A stretch of DNA of 64,000 nt from Longimicrobiaceae bacterium (GCA_036375715.1 DASVBS010000065.1:234665-298664); one strand, 5' to 3'; counted from the first letter of the stretch, positions 37,078-46,534 are shown. Numbers and translations: made by a program. Notes: generated by a model from the sequence alone, not told the origin.

Positions 37078-38116
37078 CGGGCACGGCCGCCGAAGCCCCC
37101 CTCCACCGCGGGCAGCGAGGGTGTTGCTCAGCGGCATCGTCGATTACGCCGGGCTCTTCCCGCCCGCAGCGCTGACCATGTGGTCGGCGGTGCAGAACTA
37201 CGCTGCCTACCGAAGCGGGGTGGATGCGTGGGCACTGGGTCGCTTCGTTGCGCCCGCCGTGCGGCTCCACGAGCTGGCCACAGCAATCGCCGGACTGGAT
37301 CCTGAAGGCACGTTTACGGGCTGGCGCGTCAGCGCCCTGCTGGAAAATGACCTGGAGGGCGACCTGGAACGGGTGCGGGTGTTCAACGCGGGACCGGAGG
37401 CGGCTCACCGCGCCATTGCCGTGGATTCGCTCGAGCTGAAAGGATGGGGCGAGGAGCAGATCCGCCGCGCACTCGAAACCGTGGCTTCGGGGCTGCCCTC
37501 TCGCATCGAGATCTACGTGGAGCTTCCCCTGGGCGGAGAGCCAGGGAAAGCAGCCGGGCCCGAACGCCGGGAGACGGGCGTCAACGTTCCGGTCGAACCG
37601 GGCGAGCTGATTGCGAGTGGTCTTCTCCGACTTATCCGCGATGCCGGCGGGTGCGCCAAGGTGCGCACCGGGGGAGTGAGGCCAGAGCTGTTCCCGCGTC
37701 CGGAGGCACTGCTGCGCTTCCTGCGGGGTTGCGCCGAGGCGGATCTCCCCTTCAAGGCCACCGCGGGACTCCACCACCCGATAACCGGTCGGTATCCGCT
37801 CACCTACGAGGCGGATAGCGCCAGGGCCACCATGTACGGCTACCTCGACCTCCTCTTCGCTGCGGCGCTCATCCTCCGAGGCGCTCCAGACAACCTGGTC
37901 CTGGAGGCGCTGCGGGAGAGCAACATCGCCTCCTTCCACCTCGGTGAGGAAGCGGCCGCCTGGCGGGAGCAACGCCTCACGCTGGACGAGGTACGCCGGG
38001 TACGGGAGCGATCGCTCGTGTCGTTCGGTTCGTGCTCCTTCCGGGAGCCGCTGGACGAGCTCGCCCCCCTGACCCTGGGCGCAAGCTCACGCAGCGAACG
38101 GGAGGCGGCGCCATGA
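37070..38116 (+). CDS. Unrecognised enzyme-like protein in the tyrosine degradation operon
   Basis: A 348-residue soluble protein I cannot assign to a named family. Conserved-looking elements are VDYAGLFPP (24-32), IEIYVELP (147-154), AKVRTGG (196-202) and FKATAGLHHP (228-237). The short hydrophobic strands each ending in a charged or His residue suggest a TIM-barrel. It overlaps aacS by 8 bp and fahA by 4 bp, so it is made together with them. Maleylacetoacetate isomerase is the only pathway step lacking a recognisable gene here, making this a candidate for that step; this is inference from position only. A GTG at 37120 is an alternative start. Confidence 0.7.
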   Translation: MVDGHGRRSPPPPRAARVLLSGIVDYAGLFPPAALTMWSAVQNYAAYRSGVDAWALGRFVAPAVRLHELATAIAGLDPEGTFTGWRVSALLENDLEGDLERVRVFNAGPEAAHRAIAVDSLELKGWGEEQIRRALETVASGLPSRIEIYVELPLGGEPGKAAGPERRETGVNVPVEPGELIASGLLRLIRDAGGCAKVRTGGVRPELFPRPEALLRFLRGCAEADLPFKATAGLHHPITGRYPLTYEADSARATMYGYLDLLFAAALILRGAPDNLVLEALRESNIASFHLGEEAAAWREQRLTLDEVRRVRERSLVSFGSCSFREPLDELAPLTLGASSRSEREAAP

Positions 38117-39441
38117 ACGACACGCACGATCCCGATCTACGTTCGTGGGTACCCGGCGCGGGCGCGACCGATTCCGATTTTCCCATCCAGAACCTGCCGT
38201 TCGGCGTCTATCGGCGGCGGGGGGCAAGCGAAGCGCCACGTGTCGGGGTGGCGATCGGCGAGATGATCCTCGACGTGGCGGGCTGTGCGGCGGCGGGGCT
38301 TCTGGAGGGTGACGGGAGAGTCGCCGCAGAGGCCTGTGCCGCCCCGTCACTGAACGCACTGATGGCGCTCGGGGCCGCGCCCGCCTCGACGCTGCGGGCG
38401 CAGCTCAGCGCGATCCTGCGCACTGGTCCGCGCGCGTCACACTTCGAGGCGGCCACCCGGGACCTGCTCACCCCTCAGGCGGAGGCAGAGCTTCTCCTGC
38501 CCGCCGTGGTAGGCGACTACACCGACTTCTACGCCTCCATCCATCATGCGACCCGTGTCGGGCGGATCCTTCGCCCCGATCATCCCCTCCTCCCCAACTA
38601 TCGATGGCTGCCGATCGGGTACCACGGGAGAGCCTCCTCTCTGGTGCCGAGCGGCCATCCGGTAATCCGGCCGCGCGGACAGTGCGCTCCGGCCGGCGAC
38701 GGCCCGCCCACTGTCAGGCCGACGAGGCGTCTCGATTACGAGGGCGAGGTGGGCGCGCTGGTGGGAACGGAAAACGATCTCGGCCGGTCCGTCCCGCTGG
38801 CCGAGGCCGAGCGACACCTGTTCGGGATCTGCCTCGTGAACGACTGGTCGGCGCGGGACATCCAGGCCTGGGAATACCAGCCGCTGGGACCCTTCCTGGG
38901 AAAGAGCTTTGCCACCACCCTCTCGCCCTGGGTTGTGACCATGGAGGCACTGGAGCCTTTCCGTACGCCTCTGACTCCTCACGGCCCCGACGATTCCCCG
39001 CTGCTCGGCTACTTGGACGATGCAGCGGATCGGGCGCGCGGCGGCATCGACGTGACGGTGGAGGCGTGGCTGAGCTCGAAGAGAATGCGGGAGATGGCGA
39101 TGCCGCCGGTGCGCCTTGCCGTGGGTCGTACCCGTGACCTGTACTGGACATTCGGGCAGATGCTCGCCCACCACACCAGCAATGGCTGCAACCTGCGCAC
39201 GGGCGACCTGATCGCGAGCGGCACGATTTCCGGACCCGAGGAGGAGTCCGGCGGATGCCTGCTGGAGCTGACGCGCGGGGGCACGCGGCCGATCCGGCTG
39301 CCCTCCGGCGAGGAACGGACCTTCCTGGAAGACGGGGACGAGGTGATCCTGCGCGGGTACTGCGAACGGGACGGGTGGGTCAGGATCGGCCTTGGCGAAT
39401 GCCGGGGTGTCGTGCTGCCCGCGGAGAATGCATCGGCGTAA
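38113..39441 (+). CDS. fahA: Fumarylacetoacetase
   Basis: A 442-residue enzyme hydrolysing fumarylacetoacetate to fumarate and acetoacetate. Family markers are DYTDFYASIHHATRVG, NYRWLPIGYHGRASS, the metal ligands in YEGEVGALVG, VNDWSARDIQAWEYQ and SPWVVTMEAL. The ATG overlaps the stop of the preceding gene (ATGA) and has GGAGG seven bases upstream. It closes the operon. Acetoacetate goes to aacS in the same operon. Confidence 0.95.
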   Translation: MNDTHDPDLRSWVPGAGATDSDFPIQNLPFGVYRRRGASEAPRVGVAIGEMILDVAGCAAAGLLEGDGRVAAEACAAPSLNALMALGAAPASTLRAQLSAILRTGPRASHFEAATRDLLTPQAEAELLLPAVVGDYTDFYASIHHATRVGRILRPDHPLLPNYRWLPIGYHGRASSLVPSGHPVIRPRGQCAPAGDGPPTVRPTRRLDYEGEVGALVGTENDLGRSVPLAEAERHLFGICLVNDWSARDIQAWEYQPLGPFLGKSFATTLSPWVVTMEALEPFRTPLTPHGPDDSPLLGYLDDAADRARGGIDVTVEAWLSSKRMREMAMPPVRLAVGRTRDLYWTFGQMLAHHTSNGCNLRTGDLIASGTISGPEEESGGCLLELTRGGTRPIRLPSGEERTFLEDGDEVILRGYCERDGWVRIGLGECRGVVLPAENASA

Positions 39442-39472
39442 TCCGGTTTGTGGCCTGACCCCGTGCTCCCCC

Positions 39473-40474
39473 TCACCGAGCCAACACCGGCTGCTCCATC
39501 GTTCGGTAGAAGTCCTCCAGGATCGACTCCCGATCGAAATTCTCCCGGACCACGATGGTGTGCTGGTTCCCCGGCCGCTCCGCCCATCCGTCCACCTGCA
39601 GGCGCGGGGCGTGAACCCGCCTCGCCTGGGCCCAGGAGGAGTCCTTCACGATGGCCACCGCGGCCAGGTCGTAGAGAGCGCGCGAAGGAGGGTCGCCGTT
39701 CAGCTCGATGTGCTCGAATAGATCGACCGAGTAATCTCCGAAGGTGCTGAACTGACCGCCGTTTCGGCCTGTCACCGGTGGGGAGACACGGGGACCTTTG
39801 CCGGGCATGCGGGCACGGATCTCCTCCAGAGTCGCCCGCACGGCGTCGGTTCCCGAAGGGTAGCCGTAGCGCACCACCGCAAGCTCGAGCTCGGCAGTCG
39901 TATCCAGGACGAAGTTCACGGCTGCCGGGTCGTTCTCGAGGTTGTACTCACCCGGATCCGGGTAGTTGGAGCCCAGCCAGACGATACGAACTTTCGAAGC
40001 GATAGAAGGGTCTTTCGCGAGAGCGAGCGCAATGTTGGTGAGCTTGCCGATCGGGAGGAGGACCAGGGGTCGCTCGTCTTCGGCATGAGCCTGCTCGATG
40101 ATGAAGTTCACCGCCGCATCGCCGTCGAAGTCGTTCTCGTCGAGGTGAGGGGCTATCTCTTCGAACGACCCGTCGGCGCCGGGCAGTACCGGGATCCTTC
40201 CTTCCAGCCCGGCCAGACGAACCACCCGCTCCGCTTCGGCGACGTGCTGCTCGACCCCGCCGCCGGCACGTGTACGGTTGACCGTGATCCCCTCCACGTC
40301 GAAGACATCGCCGTTGAAGAGCAGGTAGGCAATGGCGTGTTGATCGTCGACCTCGTTGTTCGCGTCGGTGTCGAGAATCACGCGAATCCGTTGGTCGGAG
40401 GAGGTGGGACCTTGCATCGTGCAGGACGCGGCCAGCAGTATCGGGAACAGAATGCGTAATCGTGACGGTAACAT
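39473..40474 (-). CDS. Nucleoside hydrolase, exported lipoprotein
   Basis: A 333-residue protein of the inosine/uridine-preferring nucleoside hydrolase family. The calcium-binding N-terminal signature appears as DTDANNEVDDQHA (about 33-45). A signal sequence with lipobox LAASC (Cys about 18) precedes it, so this form is exported, unlike the usual cytoplasmic enzyme. It probably cleaves ribonucleosides for salvage or scavenging in the periplasm. The ATG at 40472-40474 was chosen for the signal peptide. Confidence 0.88.
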   Translation of the reverse strand: MLPSRLRILFPILLAASCTMQGPTSSDQRIRVILDTDANNEVDDQHAIAYLLFNGDVFDVEGITVNRTRAGGGVEQHVAEAERVVRLAGLEGRIPVLPGADGSFEEIAPHLDENDFDGDAAVNFIIEQAHAEDERPLVLLPIGKLTNIALALAKDPSIASKVRIVWLGSNYPDPGEYNLENDPAAVNFVLDTTAELELAVVRYGYPSGTDAVRATLEEIRARMPGKGPRVSPPVTGRNGGQFSTFGDYSVDLFEHIELNGDPPSRALYDLAAVAIVKDSSWAQARRVHAPRLQVDGWAERPGNQHTIVVRENFDRESILEDFYRTMEQPVLAR

Positions 40475-40705
40475 GGATCGTGCCGGCGGTGTTGCTCGCG
40501 TTCGGAGGGTGACTGGACGGACCCGGCGCCTGTTCCCAGCTCCATTCGCGGCGTGGGCAGGCACGACGTACTCGTTTCCGTGAGTGTCACGGCAGCGGGG
40601 GCAATCCCGTCAAAGGTATGTCGGCGATTCGTTCCGCAACTCCGGAGACGCCGGGGGAAGCGGTGAGGTGAACCTTTGACCCAACCGGGAGGAACGAGGA
40701 ACGAA

Positions 40706-41170
40706 ATGGAGCAGAGGATCTCGTATCGGGAAATCGCACCTGGAGCGCTGCAGGCAATGTTCGGCCTCGAGCGGTACGTTCATGAGAGCGGGCTCGAGCA
40801 TGAGCTACTTCACCTGGTCAAATATCGCGCATCGCAGATCAACGGATGCGCGTACTGCCTCGATATGCATTCCAAGGACGCCCGTGCGCTCGGGGAAAGC
40901 GAGCAGCGGCTGTACACCGTGTCAGCCTGGCGCGAGACACCGTTCTTCACTCCGCGAGAGCGAGCTGCCCTGGCCTGGACGGAAGCCCTCACCCTGATCT
41001 CGGAAAACGGAGTCCCGGACGAGCTCTACGAGGAGGTACGGCAGCACTTCTCGGAGAAGGAGCTCGTCGACCTGACCATGGCGGTGGTAGCGATCAACGG
41101 CTGGAACCGGCTGGCCATCTCGTTCCGGCCGCCGGTGGGATCCTATCAGCCGGCCGCCGCAGCCGCTTGA
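40706..41170 (+). CDS. AhpD-like carboxymuconolactone decarboxylase-family protein
   Basis: A 154-residue alpha-helical protein with the redox motif CAYCLDMHSKDAR (CxxC at about 48-51 and a following His), as in AhpD alkylhydroperoxidase-like proteins. TPRERAALAWTEALTL and the helical end are typical. It likely reduces peroxides or acts as a thiol redox partner. ATG at 40706 follows GAGGAACGA. It converges on the hydrolase gene at 41227 with a hairpin between them. Confidence 0.88.
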   Translation: MEQRISYREIAPGALQAMFGLERYVHESGLEHELLHLVKYRASQINGCAYCLDMHSKDARALGESEQRLYTVSAWRETPFFTPRERAALAWTEALTLISENGVPDELYEEVRQHFSEKELVDLTMAVVAINGWNRLAISFRPPVGSYQPAAAAA

Positions 41171-41181
41171 CGGGTCCCGGG

Positions 41182-41206
41182 TGCCCTGCGGCCTCGCCGC
41201 GGGGCA
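41182..41206. terminator. Hairpin between convergent genes
   Basis: TGCCCTGCGGC (41182-41192) pairs with GCCGCGGGGCA (41196-41206) over 11 bp including one T-G pair, with a 3-nt loop. No T-run follows; a likely shared terminator. Confidence 0.6.
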
Positions 41207-41226
41207 TCACCCCACACCCTCTACAC

Positions 41227-42954
41227 CTACCGACCGAACCTCTCTTCGATCCAGTCCCCGATCACCTCGAGCGCCGCCGGGGAAAAGGTCTCCTCGATCT
41301 GCGAATACTCCACTACCAGGCCGGTCCGCGCGGGCTGGAAGAGATGGTTCAAGCCGGGCATCACCCGCACCGTGGCGTCCGGGTGGTCCGCCCAGATCTC
41401 CTCAAGAACCGGGACGCTCTGGGATGGGGGCACCTGCCGGTCCAGCTCCCCGTACAGCGCGAGCACCGGGACGTCCAGTGCCTCGAGCGAAGGACGCGGG
41501 TCGAACGCCAGCAGGCCGCGGAACCACGGTGTGGTCTGAACGACTAGAGACTGCTCGAGCTGCGCGCGCCCCTGAGGAGACTCCGATCTGGCACGCAGCT
41601 CCGTCGCTCCCGGAGGAAGGGCGGCGAGCCACTCGTTGAACGCAGCGCGCATCTGCGCAACGGCACGAGCACTATCGGGTTCCGAGCGCAGGATGTCGAG
41701 CATACGGCGCGTCAGCGACACCTGCTCTTCCACGAGGGTGTCGCCCGATACCTCCAGCATCAGCCGGGACTGAGCGAGAAGCAGATCGTACGGCGGCACC
41801 GCGGGGCCGGCCAGCATCACCACGAAGGAGAGGGCATCCGAGCGGTTGGCCAGCACTGGAGCGACCCACCCTCCCTCGGAATGCCCGACGACTCCCACCC
41901 GGTCCGCATCGATCCGCGGGTGCGCGCGCAGGTACTCGATTCCCGCCGCCGCGTCGCCCACGTTGTCGTCGATCGTGGCAGACATCACGTTGCCCGAAGA
42001 GCCGCCAACCCCCCGGTCGTCCACGCGCAGCACCGCGATTCCTCGTCGGGTCAGGTAGTCGGCGATGACGAGAAACGGCTTGTGCCCCATCAGCGTCTCG
42101 TCGCGATCCTGGGCGCCGGACCCGGTGAGGAGAATGACGGCGGGAAACGGCCCCTCCCCCGGCGGCAGGGTCAGGGTGCCGGCGAGGGTCGTTCCGTCGT
42201 CCGGGTTCCGGTAGGTGACCTCGGTGGACGTGTACGGAAACGGAGGGGTCGGGTGCTGCGGTCGACGCCACGCAAGCGCGCTGTCGCCGCGGGCTAGGGA
42301 CATCGAGAGGGAGGCCCCGCTCTGCGACCACCGTCCCTGGATGTGGGTTCGCTGAGCATCCACCTCACCGGCGAAGGATCCTCGCACTGAGGGAACCCCG
42401 AAGCGCAGCGAGTCGCCCGTCAGCCGCATCCCTGCGATCGGGAGGTCCGCCACACCCTGGTCCGGGCTATCCAGGGTGGCGATCACCTGCCCGCACGGCG
42501 CCTCGCCAATCTCGAGACCCAGACGCAGCACCACCGCCCCGTTCTGCTCCAGCCCTCCACTCCAGTACCCGACCAGCTCACGCGCAGGCGCCTGCTGCGC
42601 TGCGTCGACCCGGCTCAGGGCAACCGCTCGCTCATCCGTGCCGATTCGTAGAGTACCGGTCAGCGAGTCCCCGCTCAGAGTCGCTGACAACTCGGCCGGT
42701 TGTTGCTCCTCTCCCCACGGCCCGCGTACACGCACAGAAGTCCCTTCCACCCGGGCGGAATCCAGCGGTTGGGACACGACCCTCGCGGACAGCACATGCA
42801 CGCTGCCACCCCACCCTCCCGCCGTGCGCCCGAGCTCGAGGAGCGCCACACCATCACCGTCCTGACCCAGCCAGCACCCGCCAGGATCCTGTGCGCCGAC
42901 GGGGATCGCGGATGCCACGAACAGCAATGCGGCGACCGTCGCGAGTGACTTCAT
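41227..42954 (-). CDS. Secreted alpha/beta hydrolase with N-terminal domain
   Basis: A 575-residue protein. A signal peptide (to about residue 21, VGAQ) is followed by a beta-rich N-terminal domain of about 220 residues, then an S9/dienelactone-hydrolase-like catalytic domain. The nucleophile elbow is GHSEGG, preceded by the usual oxyanion strand VILLTGSG. The terminal Asp and His fall in LYGELDRQVP and GLNHLF. It resembles prolyl-oligopeptidase-like or esterase proteins; substrate unknown. ATG at 42952-42954 has AGGAAAC upstream. Confidence 0.85.
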   Translation of the reverse strand: MKSLATVAALLFVASAIPVGAQDPGGCWLGQDGDGVALLELGRTAGGWGGSVHVLSARVVSQPLDSARVEGTSVRVRGPWGEEQQPAELSATLSGDSLTGTLRIGTDERAVALSRVDAAQQAPARELVGYWSGGLEQNGAVVLRLGLEIGEAPCGQVIATLDSPDQGVADLPIAGMRLTGDSLRFGVPSVRGSFAGEVDAQRTHIQGRWSQSGASLSMSLARGDSALAWRRPQHPTPPFPYTSTEVTYRNPDDGTTLAGTLTLPPGEGPFPAVILLTGSGAQDRDETLMGHKPFLVIADYLTRRGIAVLRVDDRGVGGSSGNVMSATIDDNVGDAAAGIEYLRAHPRIDADRVGVVGHSEGGWVAPVLANRSDALSFVVMLAGPAVPPYDLLLAQSRLMLEVSGDTLVEEQVSLTRRMLDILRSEPDSARAVAQMRAAFNEWLAALPPGATELRARSESPQGRAQLEQSLVVQTTPWFRGLLAFDPRPSLEALDVPVLALYGELDRQVPPSQSVPVLEEIWADHPDATVRVMPGLNHLFQPARTGLVVEYSQIEETFSPAALEVIGDWIEERFGR

Positions 42955-43137
42955 CGAGGTTTCCTGTGGCAGAACGGGGATGTATCGGTGTGCGCCGCGC
43001 AGCGGATGGTTGCCGGCAGAGCGCCGGCGAGGGCGATCACGTGACGATAGATAGATCTGTGCGTCGATCCGGATGATCCGTCAAGGAGAGAGGTGCCGCT
43101 CGGGTGGGAGATACGAGCCCAGCATGGTCGATAGGCA

Positions 43138-43169
43138 GCCCGCCGACCTGCCTCTGCAGGCCGGCGGGC
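43138..43169 (-). terminator. Strong hairpin after small lipoprotein gene
   Basis: GCCCGCCG-A-CCTGC (43138-43151) pairs with GCAGG-C-CGGCGGGC (43156-43169): 13 bp with one A/C mismatch and a 4-nt loop. It lies 20 bp beyond the stop of the minus-strand lipoprotein gene. No U-run. Confidence 0.65.
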
Positions 43170-43189
43170 GTACGTACGCGACGCGAAGA

Positions 43190-43420
43190 CTAGCTCACCG
43201 GCTCGAGCTGCGCGACCGTGGCGTGAGCGGCGCTCCCCTCCCCGTCCACCTGCGGAGCAAGCCCTACCGTGTCCATCGTGGAAGTGTCCGTAGTGGTCGT
43301 ATCTCCGGGCATTCCGGAGGGCTCACCGGTCCCGCCGTTCTGGGTAGCCGGTTGACAACCGGCCAGGAGGAAGAGGGCCGCAGCCCCGGCGATCAGGCGT
43401 CGGTTGCGATTCACGTTCAT
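43190..43420 (-). CDS. Small Thr/Gly-rich lipoprotein
   Basis: A 76-residue protein with a clear lipoprotein signal ending LLAGC (Cys about 20). The mature part is low-complexity, rich in Thr, Asp, Gly and Pro, with no known domain. The ATG at 43418-43420 has an excellent GGAGG site. It is probably a surface or periplasmic anchor-like peptide; function unknown. Confidence 0.7.
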   Translation of the reverse strand: MNVNRNRRLIAGAAALFLLAGCQPATQNGGTGEPSGMPGDTTTTDTSTMDTVGLAPQVDGEGSAAHATVAQLEPVS

Positions 43421-43779
43421 ACCTCCTGCTAAAGTTACAGCTTCCGGCGGACCGAACGCGAACGGTCCGCGCACGTCGTGTGCCGGGTCGACTGCGACGC
43501 GCGCTCGTAAAACGATTGAGGGCAGCGTTTTCTCGGACTTTCGTCCCCGGACCGCACGCTCATTGAGCTCGGCGTGCCGGATATAGAGGATGGGTTCGGC
43601 ATCCGTGACGCTTGCCGGCCCAATCATCCGGTCAGCCAGGGCCGCTCAGAGTGTCGTAAAGTCAACGTTCGCAGGAATTTCCGTATTCGATACCCATTGC
43701 CCCCGGGAGGAGAAACCTTCTTATTGCAAACGGCCGAGAAACGGTCGCCCGCGCAGTGTTGGGCCCCCCAGGAGTAGCT
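43421..43779. other. Intergenic region between divergent genes
   Basis: 359 bp separating the small lipoprotein and the cyclase. The part near 43645-43730 is noticeably less GC-rich and probably holds promoters for the cyclase, but no textbook -35/-10 pair stands out. Short open frames here have no ribosome site or recognisable product. Confidence 0.5.
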
Positions 43780-46530
43780 ATGACCCCGTCCAAGCGGCGG
43801 CTGGCGGCAGTCTGGTTCGCTGACATCGTGGGGTATACCAGCCTTTCCTCGCGAGACGAGGAATCAGCGCTCGCGGTGGTCGATCTGTTCCAGCAGGTCT
43901 CCCGGCAGACGATCACCGGCCACGGCGGTCGCCTGGTTCATTTCATTGGCGATGCGGTGCTCGCGGATTTCGAGAGCACCGAGGTGGCTGTCCGCGCCGC
44001 GCTGGATCTGCAGGAGCAGTTCGCCGCGGCTTCGCAGGAGTTGGGCATTCCCAGCAGCCTGCGAATCGGCGTGCACGTGGGAGATGTGAACACGACCCCG
44101 ACCGGGGACCTGTTCGGAGACGGCGTCAACACTGCTTCGCGACTGACGGAGCAGGTCGCGCAACCGGGCCAGGTGGTGGTGAGCCAGGATGTGTGGCGCC
44201 ACCTCAAGCCGCGGACGGAATTCCACTTCTCCCCGGTAGGCCAACGTCACCTGCCCGGTATCTCCACCGACGTCTGGGTCTTCGAGGCTCGACGGCAGGT
44301 GGGAACCGCGACCATGCCAGCGGCAGCGGCGGCGCTGCCGGAACCACCGCTGGGAAGGCGGATTCGCGCGCTGCTGGCGAGCGTTGCCGTGTACGGGGCG
44401 CTGGCCTTCGTCGTTCTGGTGGTCGGAGGACGGATTCGGGAATCGCTCGGCCTTCCGGCCTGGACCCTCCCCGCTGCCATGTTCCTGCTCGCCGTCGGGC
44501 TGGTGGTGATCGCGGCCACCAGTTGGGTGCAGTCGCGCCCACCCTGGGAAAAGACGGTTCGCTCTCAGGAGCGCCCGTGGCAGCTCGGACTGCACGAGGT
44601 GGGCATTGACCTGGCACAGCGGCGGTTCCCCGAGCTGACCTGGCCGCGTGCCATCATGGGCGGGGTGTTCGCCTTCTCCCTGCTGGTGATAGCCGGGTGG
44701 TTCTACGTGCTGGCGACGAAGCGCCCGCCCGGGCTGCTGGCGCCGCGGCAAGCGTACGCGGCTCCCGGTCCTGGCCTTGCCGTCCTGCCCTTCGAAGTCG
44801 AGGGGGACGAGCAGGAGCTGTGGTCGGAAGGGATGGTCGACCTCCTGTCGATGACCATGGACGGGGCCGGAGGGCTGCGGGTAATCGACCCTCGCGTGGT
44901 CGTCAGTCGGTGGGACGATGCGGCGCTCGCTCCCGGACTCGCGTCGCGATTGGAGCTAGGGAGGCGCGCGGAAGCGAGCTTCGTAGTGACGGGAGCCGTG
45001 CAGGCCGCTGACGGGCAGGTGCGCATCAGCGCCAGCGTCTACGAGACAGCCGATGGAACCCAGCTCGGCCAGGCCGAGGTCGGTGGTCCCGTGGACAGCC
45101 TGCCGAACCTGGTCGACTACCTCAGCCGCCGCATCCTGGCGCTTGGCTTCGCGCCGGGTGGCGCCGTTTCACCATCTCGACGCCTGGGTGAGCTGTCCAC
45201 CTCCTCTCCGGAGGCGCTGCAGGCATATCTAGCAGGGGAGCAGTACTTCCGGCGTTCGCGCTGGCACGAGGCCGAGCTGGAATTCCGTCGCGCAGTCGAA
45301 GCGGATCCGCGCTTCGCCCTCGCACTCTACCGCTTGTCGATGACGGAGGCGTGGAGCAGGGTTCCGCACCTTCCTCGCGCGAACGAGTGGGGGGAGCGGG
45401 CCGAGGAGTCGATCGGGGGACTCAGTGAGCGCGACTCTCTCCTGATCCTCGCGTATGCCGAACTGAGCCGCTCCTCCCGGAGCGCCCTGGCGACGCTGGA
45501 GGCCTTTACCCGGAGGTACCCTGACGACGTGGAGGGGTGGTTCCTCCTCGGTGACGCCGACTACCACCTCGACCGTTCCTCGCCGGAGGGCGAGCGTCGC
45601 TTCCGCCGCGCCTTCCGTGAGGCCATCCGCCTCGATCCGGGCTTCGGTCCGGCCTACCTACACCTCATCGACGACGCGGTCACCCGGGGCGACACGGCGG
45701 CGGCGAACGCCACACTGGCCGAGTTCCGACGGGCCGACCCGGGCAGCCCTCTGCTGACCGGCTTCGACTGGGCGTACGCGCTCTCGCGTTCCCGGGCGAC
45801 CGAAGAACCCGAGCGAGAGGAACGCTCCGAGGCCGCGGCTTCCGCGGCTCCCTCCAGGCCCACCCCGGCGACGCAGACTCAGACAACGAGGGCGCCGGAT
45901 CGAAGTCAGGTCGACTGGGCGGGTCGCATCGCGGCGGCGCGGGCCGCTGTCGAGCGCGAGAAGCGAGCGGCCTTCGAGGGGTCGCCGGAGGTGGCGGTGG
46001 GCCGGCGCTGGGAGGAGCGCGCTCTGCAGGCCGAGCGAGCGGAGCAGTGGCCGGACGTCATCGAGAGCCTGGCCCGTGCGGAAGAGGCGTACCGGAGGGC
46101 GCGGCCGGTGCCCGAACCTACCCGAACCGTCGCCGAGAGCGCCGCCGCCGATCCACCGCCCTCCGTGACCCCTCGCACCGAGGCCGAGGTCTCTCCCCCG
46201 CCCGAGGCGATCGCTGAACGGACGCTGAGCGCGGTCAAGCGGGCGATCGAAGGAGAGGACGTCGCATCGCTGCGCCGGATCTGGCCCGGTCTGTCCGCCG
46301 AAGGAGCCCGCAACTGGCAACGGCTGTTCGACCAGGCCGCGGAGCTTCGTGCCGACTACGTCTTGCAGGAGGCCCTCCTCGACTCCCCCCAGCAGCTCAC
46401 CGTGCGCGTCCAGTGGACCTACGCCTACGAGAACACCGGAACGAGCCGCCACGCCTCCCATTCCAGCTCCCAGACGCTGACGCTCCGCAAGCAAGGCAAC
46501 GACTGGGTCATCACGGCGAGCCACGAATAG
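43780..46530 (+). CDS. Class III nucleotidyl cyclase with membrane, TolB-like and repeat domains
   Basis: A 916-residue protein. The N-terminal cyclase domain has both metal aspartates (Asp15 in WFADIVGYTSL, Asp58 in FIGDAVLADF) and the transition-state residues Asn117 and Arg121 (GDGVNTASR). The residue aligned with the substrate-specifying Lys is His54 (RLVHFIGD). Three membrane helices lie between about 195 and 325, followed by a TolB-like domain (LAVLPFEVEGDEQEL), TPR-type helices, a Glu/Arg-rich low-complexity stretch and a C-terminal NTF2-like part. The ATG follows AGGAG. The product may be cAMP or cGMP, possibly feeding the cNMP-domain kinase at 12085. Confidence 0.88.
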   Translation: MTPSKRRLAAVWFADIVGYTSLSSRDEESALAVVDLFQQVSRQTITGHGGRLVHFIGDAVLADFESTEVAVRAALDLQEQFAAASQELGIPSSLRIGVHVGDVNTTPTGDLFGDGVNTASRLTEQVAQPGQVVVSQDVWRHLKPRTEFHFSPVGQRHLPGISTDVWVFEARRQVGTATMPAAAAALPEPPLGRRIRALLASVAVYGALAFVVLVVGGRIRESLGLPAWTLPAAMFLLAVGLVVIAATSWVQSRPPWEKTVRSQERPWQLGLHEVGIDLAQRRFPELTWPRAIMGGVFAFSLLVIAGWFYVLATKRPPGLLAPRQAYAAPGPGLAVLPFEVEGDEQELWSEGMVDLLSMTMDGAGGLRVIDPRVVVSRWDDAALAPGLASRLELGRRAEASFVVTGAVQAADGQVRISASVYETADGTQLGQAEVGGPVDSLPNLVDYLSRRILALGFAPGGAVSPSRRLGELSTSSPEALQAYLAGEQYFRRSRWHEAELEFRRAVEADPRFALALYRLSMTEAWSRVPHLPRANEWGERAEESIGGLSERDSLLILAYAELSRSSRSALATLEAFTRRYPDDVEGWFLLGDADYHLDRSSPEGERRFRRAFREAIRLDPGFGPAYLHLIDDAVTRGDTAAANATLAEFRRADPGSPLLTGFDWAYALSRSRATEEPEREERSEAAASAAPSRPTPATQTQTTRAPDRSQVDWAGRIAAARAAVEREKRAAFEGSPEVAVGRRWEERALQAERAEQWPDVIESLARAEEAYRRARPVPEPTRTVAESAAADPPPSVTPRTEAEVSPPPEAIAERTLSAVKRAIEGEDVASLRRIWPGLSAEGARNWQRLFDQAAELRADYVLQEALLDSPQQLTVRVQWTYAYENTGTSRHASHSSSQTLTLRKQGNDWVITASHE

Positions 46531-46534
46531 GGGA

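Noticed and set aside
43574..43823. Short open frames between the small lipoprotein and the cyclase
   Set aside because: They overlap the cyclase start or the expected promoter region, and no ribosome site or conserved motif was seen.
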